A stretch of 64,000 bases of DNA, taken from the NCBI GenBank assembly GCA_947088155.1, contig CAMUFL010000003.1:62001-126000 (forward strand), read 5' to 3'. Made by a program: the position numbers and the translations under genes. Positions 49,711 through 58,010 of this stretch are shown one piece after another (the first letter of the stretch is position 1; each line of letters begins with the position of its first letter). The notes beneath the pieces are model-generated. The model saw only the letters and a program-made list of their open reading frames with translations, ran no database searches and had not been told where the DNA came from. The DNA comes from an uncultured Gardnerella sp. (GTDB lineage Bacteria > Actinomycetota > Actinomycetes > Actinomycetales > Bifidobacteriaceae).

Positions 49711-50454
49711 TCAGCCTTCCGCAATTTCCGAAAAAGTAAGACCTGCAGAAGCAGCAGGCATGCTTCCACCATATGCGCGAGTAATATTTTCTTTAGTCAT
49801 TACTTCTTTAAGCGCACCAAAAGCAATCTGCTTGCCGGCTAAAAGTAGCGCTTTTTCACAAATAGCATCTGCAATAACTAAATCATGCGTAGACACGACA
49901 AAAGCAATACCTTCTTGCTTTGCTGATTTCATAATATTAAGAAGTTCTCGGCGATTCGGTTCATCAAGACCATTAAAAGGTTCGTCGAGCAAAATAAGCG
50001 TTGGCTTTGCAACAATAGCGCGCGCAAGAAGAATGCGTTGGCGCTGACCGCCAGAAAGGTCACCAAATCGCACATCTGCACGATTTAATAAACCAACATG
50101 ATTAAGAGCATCCTCAACAGCTTTTTTCTGATCTTTTTTAAGCAATCCAAGAAAACCTGTCTGTCTACTTAAGCCCATTGCAACAACTTGCCGTGCAGTA
50201 ATAGGGAATGTTAAATCCAAATCAACCTGCTGTGGCACATATCCAATAGACAAAGCCTTAGGCATTTTCAGTTCACCGCGACTTACGCGCACGATACCAA
50301 TAATAGCCTGCAAAAACGTTGTTTTTCCAGAACCATTTGGACCTATTAAAGCCAAAGCTTCCCCGGCTTGCACACTGCCATTAATACCAGTCACTACAGT
50401 TTTATAACCGTATGCCAGGTCGCAATTTTTCATTGCAAGGACGCTCTTATTCAC
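49711..50454 (-). CDS. Metal ABC importer ATPase
   Basis: 247 residues with Walker A GPNGSGKTTFLQ, signature LSGGQRQRILLARA, Walker B LILLDEPFNGLDE and the H-loop THD. Close to ZnuC/MntB-type ATPases of metal importers. It lies after a 14-base-pair stem (50491-50548) that separates it from the binding-protein gene, so its mRNA level may be lower than that of the binding protein. Confidence 0.9.
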   Translation of the reverse strand: MNKSVLAMKNCDLAYGYKTVVTGINGSVQAGEALALIGPNGSGKTTFLQAIIGIVRVSRGELKMPKALSIGYVPQQVDLDLTFPITARQVVAMGLSRQTGFLGLLKKDQKKAVEDALNHVGLLNRADVRFGDLSGGQRQRILLARAIVAKPTLILLDEPFNGLDEPNRRELLNIMKSAKQEGIAFVVSTHDLVIADAICEKALLLAGKQIAFGALKEVMTKENITRAYGGSMPAASAGLTFSEIAEG

Positions 50455-50490
50455 TATATTTCCAGTCTTTTCAGTTTATTAATAAATATT

Positions 50491-50548
50491 CGTAACAGTA
50501 ACTTCCTGCTTTCGCTATTAAACTTTCGCTATTAAAGTTACTGTTACG
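50491..50548 (-). other. 14-base-pair perfect stem between the binding-protein and ATPase genes
   Basis: CGTAACAGTAACTT (50491-50504) pairs perfectly with AAGTTACTGTTACG (50535-50548). The loop contains a near-perfect tandem repeat of 14 bases (CTTTCGCTATTAAA twice). No U-tract follows on the minus strand, so readthrough into the ATPase gene is expected. Such stems often protect the 3' end of the upstream mRNA and so raise binding-protein expression. Confidence 0.6.
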
Positions 50549-50577
50549 ATACTATTATTTTTACTGTTATTTATATG

Positions 50578-51759
50578 TTACTTCTTCAATGCAGTCTTAA
50601 CTGAATCTGGAAGTTCAGGAACATTACCATTCCAAGCTTTCACCAATGTTTCAACATTGTGAACAATGGAACCGATGTAAGTTTCTCCGGCAGATCCGAC
50701 TGGTCCAAGCGAATCTCCATAAAGTGCGTCGTCGCCAATAACAGCCTTTACTCCTGCTGCTGCAGCAACAGCCTTGATAGACTTGGAATTGTTAGAATTC
50801 TCAGCAAAAATCGCAACAGCTCCGGACTTCTTGACATCTTCTGCAGCTTTCTGAATATGATCTGCAGTAGCATCCTGCTGGCTGTTGAAATCAGAAAGTG
50901 CTGCACCAATGAACTTCACATTGTAGTCACGAGAGAAGTAGCCGAATGCATCGTGAGAAGTGAAGAGAACACGATGCTTTTGTGGCACACTATTCAAAGC
51001 TTTAGTTGCCCAAGCATCCAAATCAGTCAAAGACTTAACGAACTTTTCAACATGCTCATCGAAAATAGACTTGCTCTTAGGAAGAGCTTTCCCAAGGAAA
51101 TAACCGATATTCTTAACCTGAATCATCGTGTTCTTCGTGCTGGTCCAAATATGTGGATCGTACTGGAATTCAGGCTCCTTCTCGCCTTCTTCTGGAGGGA
51201 ATGGCCACTTTTCAGCATGCACCTTAGCGATACCGCGATCAACCTTGTATGGAAGATCCTTTTCCTTAGCAGTCTCAGCCTTTGGATCCTTGATTTCATC
51301 AGCAGTGAGAATACCGGAAGTCACACCCATAGTGCCCTTAAAACCGGTAGCTTTTTTTTTAATGATACGGCGACCACCGAGATCTACACCAGAAACGAGC
51401 ATCAAATCAGCCTTAGAAAAAGCTTTAGATTGAGCTGGAGTCATTTCATGCTCATGAGCAGAAGCGTTTGGCGCAAGCAAGCAGGTCAAATTAATTGTTG
51501 ACTTTGCTTTGTCTTGAGGAGCTCCGATTACAGACTTCTTGCCCTGAGAATCAGTCTTATTGAGGCTCAATCCAGATTTTGCGTCAGCAGTTGAAGCGAT
51601 TTGAGTTACGTAATCGCAAATTTGAGTTGTAGTTGCCACTACATTTACTTGATTGCCCTTCGCCTTATTTTCGGCATTTTTTGCAGAGCCGCAAGCACCC
51701 ATAGAAGTTGCTAATAATGCAACCGCAGCTGCAGTTGCGAAAATTCGTGAAGTTTTCAC
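50578..51759 (-). CDS. Metal ABC importer substrate-binding lipoprotein, interrupted by adapter sequence
   Basis: Captures a divalent metal (Zn or Mn) outside the cell for the importer encoded just downstream. Lipoprotein signal: hydrophobic stretch then SMGACGSAK, with the lipobox Cys at about residue 23. Metal-ligand candidates: HEHEMT (cluster A-1 type), YDPHIW, and later SHDAFGYFS and AENSNNSKS. Near residues 124-138 the reading VDLGGRRIIKKK is not family-like; it is translated from an inserted sequencing adapter plus poly-A (51352-51389). Reading frame is preserved across it, but those residues cannot be trusted. Start is the GTG at 51757-51759, preceded by AAAGGAACG. Confidence 0.85.
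   Translation of the reverse strand: MKTSRIFATAAAVALLATSMGACGSAKNAENKAKGNQVNVVATTTQICDYVTQIASTADAKSGLSLNKTDSQGKKSVIGAPQDKAKSTINLTCLLAPNASAHEHEMTPAQSKAFSKADLMLVSGVDLGGRRIIKKKATGFKGTMGVTSGILTADEIKDPKAETAKEKDLPYKVDRGIAKVHAEKWPFPPEEGEKEPEFQYDPHIWTSTKNTMIQVKNIGYFLGKALPKSKSIFDEHVEKFVKSLTDLDAWATKALNSVPQKHRVLFTSHDAFGYFSRDYNVKFIGAALSDFNSQQDATADHIQKAAEDVKKSGAVAIFAENSNNSKSIKAVAAAAGVKAVIGDDALYGDSLGPVGSAGETYIGSIVHNVETLVKAWNGNVPELPDSVKTALKK
51352..51389. other. Embedded Illumina P5 adapter plus homopolymer (assembly artefact)
   Basis: Bases 51361-51389 match the 29-base Illumina P5 sequence exactly (it begins AATGATACGGCGACC and ends GAGATCTACAC). Bases 51352-51360 are nine T residues. On the coding strand this reads adapter reverse complement followed by nine A residues, exactly what a read running off the end of a library fragment looks like. 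It is in frame with the metal-binding protein gene, so annotation software would not flag it. Confidence 0.97.
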
Positions 51760-51816
51760 ACTCGTTCCTTTCGGGAATCTTTAACTGTTATTGCATGGGT
51801 TGATTGTGAGAGGTAC

Positions 51817-51835
51817 TCATGAAAGCTATTCATGA
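51817..51835 (-). promoter_or_regulatory. Possible operator upstream of the metal importer
   Basis: TCATGAA (51817-51823) and TTCATGA (51829-51835) form an inverted repeat with a 5-base gap, sitting in the leader downstream of the candidate promoter. Placement would suit a metal-responsive repressor, but I cannot match it to a known Zur, Mnt or DtxR box. Confidence 0.3.
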
Positions 51836-51864
51836 AAAAAATAATCATTCGCAATAACGCTTAT

Positions 51865-51893
51865 AGCATAAGAAAAATATGCGTGACGGTCAA
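51865..51893 (-). promoter_or_regulatory. Candidate promoter of the metal importer operon
   Basis: On the minus strand TTGACC (51888-51893) and TATGCT (51865-51870) are separated by exactly 17 bases, a good housekeeping promoter about 106 bases before the binding-protein start codon. The remaining bases up to 52213 (about 320 bases) are AT-rich and show no gene or repeat I can name. Confidence 0.5.
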
Positions 51894-52213
51894 TAAAAAA
51901 TGTGAAAAAATATAATTATTTTTGCAAAAATGCGTTTCGCGACTTTTTCATCTGTTATAATGCAAAATTTCAAAAAAGACCATGCTGCTTTCTGCTTTAT
52001 CTTGCATTAAGAAACGTTAATATACCAACGAAAAAATAAATGTGATTATAACATTTGAACAAATTTATTAAGCAGGCATTTTTGTTTATTTTTTACGCAA
52101 AACTAGTAGCGACACGCCGTAACACTCACGACACGCAGAATAACAAAAAAATTACAAATATTTTCAAAATGTTTACAAATTGTAACAATACATAAGTTTA
52201 GACAGTAATACAC

Positions 52214-53362
52214 ATGTTTAGCCAACTCTGCATGTGCTTAACAGCAATTACACTTAATACTATGTTTGGCAATACAGATGGTATGAATTACATTGCAAAA
52301 CCCGACAGTTCACGCACTGACGATAAAAACTCTGCAACTAATGAAATATCAGTAGATATTCATCTTGCTTCCACACCATTGCGCACGCCTCACGCAAGCG
52401 ATAATAAATATTCAAGAGGTGTTCTAGGCGTAATTACCGGTTCAAACGACTATCCCGGAGCAGCAGTGTTAAGTACAAGCGCTGCAATACATGCAAATAT
52501 TGGAATGGTTCATTATTCAGGTCCTCTTCGCGCACAAAACTTAGTATTGCAAGCATCGCCTGAGGTAGTAGCATCTGAACAATTAAACGGAAAAATAGAC
52601 GCAATAACAGTTGGATGCGGCATACCAGACGAAAGCCATTGCAACGACGAAACTGCTTTATCTCAAAGAAAATACATTGCTAGCATACTTGCAAAATACT
52701 CCAACGAAAACGACAACAAAAACGAAAACGACAACGCTGAAACGCAATTAAATAACAATCTTCCGCCAATATGCGTAGATGCTGGAGCATTAGACTTACT
52801 ACCAAAACAAGTTTGCGAAAAAGTAGTTCTCACACCTCATGCAGGAGAATTAAGCTCGCTTTTTACTAGATACGATTTAGAAGTAAGCGCACAACAAATA
52901 TCTAGCAACCCAACACACTACGCTCAAAAAGCAGCCGATCTTACTGGAGCAACTGTGTTAGTTAAAGGCGCAACAACAGCAGTTGCTTCACCATTATCGC
53001 TGCACTCTCCTATTTATATTGCACAATACGCTCCATCTTGGCTAGCAACTGCAGGCTCAGGAGATGCGCTAGCAGGAATTCTAGGAGCATTGTTGGCTCA
53101 GCACGAAAAAGATAACGAAAACGACAACAACAACGACAACGCAAATAACGAAAATTACGCACTTATTGCAGCGAGCGCAGCTGTGATTCATGGAGTTTGC
53201 GCAGTATTTGCATCACGCAGTAGCGGAGGAAACAATTACACTCAACTAGTGCAAGACATAGTGAAATCAAAGCATGCTTTAACTTTGGAACATCCAATTG
53301 TGGCAAGCGACATTATAAATGCATTACCGCATGTTCTTGGGATTCTTATTAATATAAAGTAG
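52214..53362 (+). CDS. nnrD: ADP-dependent NAD(P)HX dehydratase
   Basis: Repairs hydrated NADH/NADPH. A ribokinase-like fold with GVLGVITGSNDYPGAAVLST, VDAGALDLL, LTPHAGELSSLF, VLVKGATTAV and ATAGSGDALAGILGALLAQ, the YjeF C-terminal signature. 382 residues, somewhat long: an N-terminal extension of about 65 residues and two low-complexity Asn/Asp/Glu inserts (NENDNKNENDNAE near residue 160 and KDNENDNNNDNANNENY near 295), both encoded by AACGAC/AACGAA-like hexamers. No strong ribosome site; ATGs at 52262 and 52283 are alternative starts. First gene of a plus-strand group. Confidence 0.85.
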   Translation: MFSQLCMCLTAITLNTMFGNTDGMNYIAKPDSSRTDDKNSATNEISVDIHLASTPLRTPHASDNKYSRGVLGVITGSNDYPGAAVLSTSAAIHANIGMVHYSGPLRAQNLVLQASPEVVASEQLNGKIDAITVGCGIPDESHCNDETALSQRKYIASILAKYSNENDNKNENDNAETQLNNNLPPICVDAGALDLLPKQVCEKVVLTPHAGELSSLFTRYDLEVSAQQISSNPTHYAQKAADLTGATVLVKGATTAVASPLSLHSPIYIAQYAPSWLATAGSGDALAGILGALLAQHEKDNENDNNNDNANNENYALIAASAAVIHGVCAVFASRSSGGNNYTQLVQDIVKSKHALTLEHPIVASDIINALPHVLGILINIK

Positions 53363-53460
53363 CGCGCAGAATAATATCAATAGCGTGCAAAATTAACGCA
53401 TGAAACAAAATACGCAAATGTAAAATAACGTATGAAACAAAATAGAAGGAGTAGAAACAA

Positions 53461-54111
53461 ATGACTAACGCACAAAATATTGAAATCCATGACGTTATGT
53501 TTGACTATTGCAAAGTTCTACTCGAATGGAATTGCCGAAACTGTTTGCAAAAGCAATTCCCGAATTTAGTTGATACTATTTGCCCTAATGGAAGCTTTGG
53601 AAAGAACGATTTAGCCGGGTTCTATGAATTTGAGGACCGCATGGATGGCGGCGAGCTTTTGAAAGATCTTATGCCTGAATACGAACGTCGCTTTGGAAGC
53701 GAACTTGCTGAAGCTTTCCGTTGGTATTGTGCTCATTATGACCAAGTTTTGACGCGCATGATGCCTGGAATGGTTGATTTATTGCATGATCTGCGTAAAG
53801 CTGGATACGGCGTGTGGGGCTTAACGAATTGGTCTAAAGAAACTTTCCCACTTGCTTTACGTAAATTCCCAGAACTTTCTACTCTTTTACAAGGAACTAT
53901 TATTTCCGGTGTTGAGCATTTGCATAAGCCAGAACCGGAAATTTTTGAACTTGCTATAAGTAGATTTGGATTGAATCCGCAAACAACTGTTTTCTTCGAC
54001 GACAAACCAGCAAATATTGATGGAGCTCATAGAGTTGGCATGCATGGCTTTGTTTTTACAACTGCAGAGCAAGCGCGTAAAGATTTAGCTTCAGTAGGAG
54101 TAAATCTTTAA
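53461..54111 (+). CDS. HAD-superfamily hydrolase
   Basis: 216 residues of a class I HAD phosphatase. Motif I reads VMFDYCKVLLEW (one Asp, with Cys-Lys where the second Asp usually lies), motif II LTNWS, motif III lysine in HKPEPEIFELA and motif IV FFDDKPANIDGA. This motif I resembles haloacid-dehalogenase/sugar-phosphatase relatives; substrate unknown. AGAAGGAG precedes the ATG. Follows nnrD by about 100 bases. Confidence 0.82.
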   Translation: MTNAQNIEIHDVMFDYCKVLLEWNCRNCLQKQFPNLVDTICPNGSFGKNDLAGFYEFEDRMDGGELLKDLMPEYERRFGSELAEAFRWYCAHYDQVLTRMMPGMVDLLHDLRKAGYGVWGLTNWSKETFPLALRKFPELSTLLQGTIISGVEHLHKPEPEIFELAISRFGLNPQTTVFFDDKPANIDGAHRVGMHGFVFTTAEQARKDLASVGVNL

Positions 54112-54158
54112 TAATATTGCTTAAATATTTAGCTTATATTACTAAGATCATGTATGAG

Positions 54159-54186
54159 ACTATGGTTATGTGAAACTATGGTTATG
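54159..54186 (+). repeat. Tandem direct repeat upstream of the LysR gene
   Basis: ACTATGGTTATG occurs at 54159-54170 and again at 54175-54186 (16-base period). It lies about 110 bases before the LysR start and could be a regulator binding pair, though it lacks the dyad of a classic LysR box. Confidence 0.3.
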
Positions 54187-54293
54187 GCAACTAAAAATTA
54201 AGTTATGCCTATACCTTTTGCTAGATTCGTTAGCGGTTCATTTATGTGATTTTTGATGATTATCGTAACTTTTAGCTCACGAAAGAAGCTCGT

Positions 54294-55226
54294 ATGACTT
54301 TGCTACAACTGAAATATATTGTAAAAATCGTTGACTGCGGTTCAATGAACGAAGCAGCACGAGCACTATATATTTCACAACCAGCATTGAGCTCTTCTGT
54401 AAAAGAGCTTGAAAGAGAACTTAACATTGAAATTTTCACTAGGTCCACTCAAGGAATTGCATTAACAGCTGATGGAGCGGAATTTTTGACGTACGCTCGA
54501 CAAGTAATTGAGCAGGCAGATCTTCTTGAAGAACGATACAAAAGTACGAAGCCTCGCCCACAATTATGCAGCGTTGCAACACAACACTATATGTTTGCCG
54601 TTGAAGCATTCGTCGATATGATTCGCAGTATTCATTCTGATGAATACGAGTTTTCAATTCGCGAGACACGCACAAAAAATATTATTAAGCAAGTAAGCGA
54701 TATGCGCGCAGACCTTGGAATTCTTTATCTTTCTGACTACAACAAGGATGTAATCGGCAAGCTGCTTCGTGAAAAACATTTGGAGTTCCACCCGCTTTTC
54801 CGTGCAAAATTGCATGTTTTTCTTTCTAGAAATAATCCGCTTGCAGTGCGAAAAAGCTTGAGCTTGGAAGATTTAAAACCGTACCCGTTTATTCAATACG
54901 AACAGGGAGAAGAAGGAAGTTTCTTCTTCGCAGAAGAGGCTGTTTGGCCTACTCGCCCACCGAAAAAAATCAACGTTTCTGACCGCGCTACCATTTTAAA
55001 CTTTATTATTGGGTTGAATGGTTATACTGTTTGCACTGGAATAGATAACGGCGATTTAAACAATGAAAAAATCGTCACTATTCCGCTTGAATGTGATGAC
55101 ACTATGCTTGTTGGCTGGATTACCAACGAGCGCACGAAGCTTTCAAGAGCTTCACTCGCTTATCTTACGCAACTTAAATCTGTGCTTGTAAGACATGGCT
55201 ACGCGCTTATAGATTCACAAAATTAA
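54294..55226 (+). CDS. LysR-family transcriptional regulator
   Basis: 310 residues. N-terminal winged helix-turn-helix (LLQLKYIVKIVDCGSMNEAARALYISQPALSSSVKELE in part: GSMNEAARALYISQPALSS) and a two-lobed periplasmic-binding-like effector domain. GAAAGAAG precedes the ATG. It is not obviously divergent from a target gene, so its regulon is unknown; it may control itself or the next gene. Confidence 0.88.
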   Translation: MTLLQLKYIVKIVDCGSMNEAARALYISQPALSSSVKELERELNIEIFTRSTQGIALTADGAEFLTYARQVIEQADLLEERYKSTKPRPQLCSVATQHYMFAVEAFVDMIRSIHSDEYEFSIRETRTKNIIKQVSDMRADLGILYLSDYNKDVIGKLLREKHLEFHPLFRAKLHVFLSRNNPLAVRKSLSLEDLKPYPFIQYEQGEEGSFFFAEEAVWPTRPPKKINVSDRATILNFIIGLNGYTVCTGIDNGDLNNEKIVTIPLECDDTMLVGWITNERTKLSRASLAYLTQLKSVLVRHGYALIDSQN

Positions 55227-55344
55227 CGCAAGCCAAAAACTACGCATAATAAAAGTTGTCCACATTTCTTTAATCGAATTGACGCTCACTTTTTCCATTC
55301 ATAAAATCGCTATTAATTTGTTGCAGAGAAAAAGGAGGTGCGCG

Positions 55345-55794
55345 ATGGGTATTATTAACGTAGCGGCAAAAATATTGGAAATTATGGGGCCAATGACAAC
55401 TATGAAGCTGCAAAAGCTTGTGTATTATTCTCAAGCGCACAGCTTAGCTACAACTGGATTGTCGCTATTTCCGGAAGATTTTGAAGCTTGGACGAACGGT
55501 CCAGTTTCATTGGAATTATTTAACAGGCATCGAGGAAGATTCACAATTCGCAAAGAGGAACTACTGATTTCTCTTCCAGAAAGATGCGCAACTTTAGAAT
55601 ATGAGCAGGTGAAGATTATAGAGGAAGTGTGCGCAAAACTTGGAAATCTTACAGGAAATCAGCTCAGCGAAAGAACACATAAAGAAGATCCGTGGATTCG
55701 CGCGAGAATCGGCATATCTGCAAATCAAGGCAGCGAGGAAATAATTTCCAAGAAGTCAATGCGAGATTACTACATTAAGCATCCTATTGTGTAA
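55345..55794 (+). CDS. Panacea-domain (SocA/DUF4065-like) protein
   Basis: 149 residues: INVAAKILEIMGPMTTMKLQKLVYYSQAHSL, then EDFEAWTNGPVSLELFNRHRG, the recognised Panacea/DUF4065 signature. Such proteins act as antitoxins or phage-linked proteins and usually sit next to a toxin gene. Start at ATG 55345 with a near-perfect AAAGGAGGTG site; the frame is open 22 codons further. No toxin-like gene is adjacent: the LysR gene is upstream and a hairpin-rich repeat region downstream. Confidence 0.8.
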   Translation: MGIINVAAKILEIMGPMTTMKLQKLVYYSQAHSLATTGLSLFPEDFEAWTNGPVSLELFNRHRGRFTIRKEELLISLPERCATLEYEQVKIIEEVCAKLGNLTGNQLSERTHKEDPWIRARIGISANQGSEEIISKKSMRDYYIKHPIV

Positions 55795-55987
55795 ATGCGC
55801 GAATGTCCGAAGAGCGCCAACTAGAGACCGTAACGCAGTATGCGCTCGCGCGCTTTGGCCGAGCTTGAAATCAACAGGATTTCAAGCTCTTTCAAAGCGT
55901 GATTTGGCTCAATTGTGAAGCACGGTGTGCTTCACATGCCAAATCAGCCGAACGGCTACCAATAGCCGTGAGGAATAAGCGCTCGCT

Positions 55988-56074
55988 TACGAAACTCGCG
56001 TTGGAAGTCCACTGGACTTCCAACTTAAGCGACTTTCCGCTCCGAGTTGCTTTCGCGCGCTACGCTCTAAGCGC
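55988..56074. repeat. Dispersed 87-base repeat, copy A
   Basis: Same orientation as copy B at 60159-60245, 84 of 87 bases identical. Centre is the palindrome TTGGAAGTCC-ACT-GGACTTCCAA written here in halves. The right end of this copy also contributes one arm of the large GCTTTCGCGC stem. Confidence 0.9.
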
Positions 56075-56102
56075 GAAAGCAGGTCGGAGCGCACACAAAT
56101 AA

Positions 56103-56142
56103 CTAAGGCGAGCACGTTGTTATTAGCAAGTGCCCGCCTTAA
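56103..56142. terminator. Hairpin terminator after the small membrane-protein gene
   Basis: TAAGGCGAGCAC pairs with GTGCCCGCCTTA (one mismatch). It lies 33 bases past the minus-strand gene ending at 56175 and at the right end of the hairpin array. The U-tracts on both sides are weak (TTAGTTATTTG on the minus strand). Confidence 0.5.
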
Positions 56143-56174
56143 TTATTAAAAACATTCTTATTTTATAAGTACAT

Positions 56175-56630
56175 CTAAATCGCAGTGCCGTGCTCGTCAA
56201 GGCGCGGATTCTGCCTAGAATTACTAAAGCTAAAGAACAAGCCAAACACGCCTAATGCAAACAAAACAGAAACTACCACAACAAGCACAATAGGCTGATT
56301 GGGAAGCCACATAATCACCAAGAAAGCAAGCGCTGAAAGCAAAATCACAGCCCAGGAAAACACTCCAACAACTTTACGAACAACATTCCAAGTATCATCG
56401 CCAACCTGAGATCGCTTAACATTGCGAGCCAATCTCTCCTCCTCAGCTGTCACGTTAGAAGTTGGCTTCCAAGGACCAGTTCCCCTCTCTTGAAGTCTTC
56501 TAGAGCGTTCTTGTAAATTGTATTCGTCAATCATGCCTCCGCGAGCGCGACCTTTTGTTTCATCATATTGAGAAGGAATCCCTTTGCGGCTCTGCCTTTC
56601 CTTCGCGCGACGCTCTTTGCGGTTTGCCAT
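56175..56630 (-). CDS. Small two-helix membrane protein, function unknown
   Basis: 151 residues. A strongly basic N-terminal half (ANRKERRAKERQSRKGIPSQ) is followed by two membrane segments at about 88-108 and 112-135. No known domain seen. Its own ATG is preceded by a poor ribosome site. It is on the same strand as hemW, 57 bases downstream of it, and may be the last gene of a lepA-hemW transcript. Confidence 0.65.
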   Translation of the reverse strand: MANRKERRAKERQSRKGIPSQYDETKGRARGGMIDEYNLQERSRRLQERGTGPWKPTSNVTAEEERLARNVKRSQVGDDTWNVVRKVVGVFSWAVILLSALAFLVIMWLPNQPIVLVVVVSVLFALGVFGLFFSFSNSRQNPRLDEHGTAI

Positions 56631-56687
56631 GATTGTTCCTTTCTACATTGAATTTTCTTATATCAAGCATTTATGACACAATACGCA

Positions 56688-58010
56688 CTATTTTAGCACG
56701 GTCATACCTTCTTCACACGCGTCAACAATTCTTTCTATTAATAAATCGTTGAGCAGTCTACCTTTGCGCGTTGCAATAATGCGATTTTCGTGCAACACTG
56801 CCAAATCTTCCTTACACACTTCGCGTAACACTTTTTGCAAATGCGAATCATCGAACACCTTATTAGTTTCGCGCATTTTTTCGCACAATTGCGAAATATC
56901 AAGCCCTTCTTTAATGCGAAGCCCAAGCATTACCTCTTCAATAAGCGCGTCTTCAGCATTTATACACTCGTAGTTTTGCCACGGCACGTTTCCTGCGTTA
57001 ATAGCATGAGCCCAATGTTTTGGGTGCAAAATATCCCATGAGCGAAGGTTATAAAACTCACTTGTATTAGCTAAAGAAGCACTATCATCCATGCTTTGTT
57101 TACTAATGTGATTTGCAGCATTGTAGTGCGAATGTGCTCCAGGACCAATTCCAGCCCAATCAATATTTCGCCAGTAGCCAAGATTATGACGAGACTCAAA
57201 ACCAGGACGCGCCCAATTAGAAATCTCGTACCATTGTAATCCAGCAGAGTTAAAAAGTTCGTCTGCCAACTCGTATTTTGCGGCTTCATCATCATCATTT
57301 GGCGCTTGAATAGTGCCAGCAGCGATTTGACGGCCCATTTTTGTACGCGGCTCTACCGTTAGCGCGTATGCAGAAATATGGTTAACGCCTAGACTTAAAG
57401 CCATTTCTACCGACTTTCGCCAATCGTCTAAACTCTCCCCCGGAGCTCCATAAATCAAGTCAACGCTTGAACGCAAGCCACATGCGTTTGCTGCGTTTAC
57501 ACCGCGAGTTACATTTTCTGGAGTATGAGTACGGTCAAGAGTTTTAAGAACATGCGGAACAGCCGATTGCATTCCAAAAGATATTCGAGTAAATCCACCT
57601 TCTGCAAGCGTCTCAATATACTTTTCATCTGCAGTATCCGGATTTGCTTCAGTAGTTATTTCCGCTCCAGTTTTCAATCCCCACAAGTTACGTATTTCTT
57701 GCAAAATTCGCACTAAGTCGCGCGCTTTAAGAACTGTTGGAGTGCCGCCGCCGAAGAAAACAGATTGCGCTTTAGGCTCGAAAATCCCGTGATATTCCTG
57801 CCATTTTTTTACGAGTTGCATTTCACGAATCGCAACATCCGCGTACCCTTCGCGACTTGCTCCCTCTCCTAAATCGCGAGCAGTATACGTATTAAAATCG
57901 CAATAACCGCAGCGACGCAAACAAAACGGCACATGCACGTACACTTCAAAAGGCATACTTTTAGTTTGCATAGCTGATTTATTTAATTCAGCATCCAACT
58001 CTAAACTCAT
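56688..58010 (-). CDS. hemW: Radical SAM heme chaperone HemW
   Basis: 440 residues with the CLRRCGYC radical-SAM iron-sulfur motif (CxxxCxxC), [20 protein letters not shown] and a C-terminal HemW domain. HemW proteins bind heme and hand it to target enzymes; true coproporphyrinogen oxidase activity (HemN) is not implied. The ATG overlaps the lepA stop (ATGA), so translation is coupled, as in many actinobacteria. Confidence 0.88.
   Translation of the reverse strand: MSLELDAELNKSAMQTKSMPFEVYVHVPFCLRRCGYCDFNTYTARDLGEGASREGYADVAIREMQLVKKWQEYHGIFEPKAQSVFFGGGTPTVLKARDLVRILQEIRNLWGLKTGAEITTEANPDTADEKYIETLAEGGFTRISFGMQSAVPHVLKTLDRTHTPENVTRGVNAANACGLRSSVDLIYGAPGESLDDWRKSVEMALSLGVNHISAYALTVEPRTKMGRQIAAGTIQAPNDDDEAAKYELADELFNSAGLQWYEISNWARPGFESRHNLGYWRNIDWAGIGPGAHSHYNAANHISKQSMDDSASLANTSEFYNLRSWDILHPKHWAHAINAGNVPWQNYECINAEDALIEEVMLGLRIKEGLDISQLCEKMRETNKVFDDSHLQKVLREVCKEDLAVLHENRIIATRKGRLLNDLLIERIVDACEEGMTVLK

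Larger units (their letters stand above)
55795..56142. repeat. Hairpin array, gene-free
   Basis: From about 55850 to 56098 the sequence is a chain of inverted repeats. (1) CGCTTTG...GAGCTTGAAATC (55851-55872) with GATTTCAAGCTC...CAAAGCG (55878-55899). (2) TGATTTGGC/GCCAAATCA (55900-55908, 55938-55946) enclosing GTGAAGCAC/GTGCTTCAC (55915-55923, 55927-55935). (3) ACGGCTA/TAGCCGT (55952-55969). (4) TTGGAAGTCCA/TGGACTTCCAA (56001-56023). (5) CGCTCCGA and GCTTTCGCGC (56038-56060) with GCGCGAAAGC and TCGGAGCG (56071-56092). A further terminator-like stem is at 56103-56142. No codon-like reading frame is credible. It shares an 87-base core with 60159-60245. Confidence 0.8.

Noticed and set aside
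51128..51433. Plus-strand frame containing FFLMIRRPPRST
   Set aside because: Antisense to the metal-binding gene and created by the adapter; a known artefact peptide, not a gene.
55899..56102. Open frame of 67 codons on the plus strand in the hairpin array
   Set aside because: Its sequence is dictated by inverted repeats; the same peptide (TKLALEVHWTSNLS) appears at 60109-60381 only because of the shared 87-base repeat. No ribosome site or family match.
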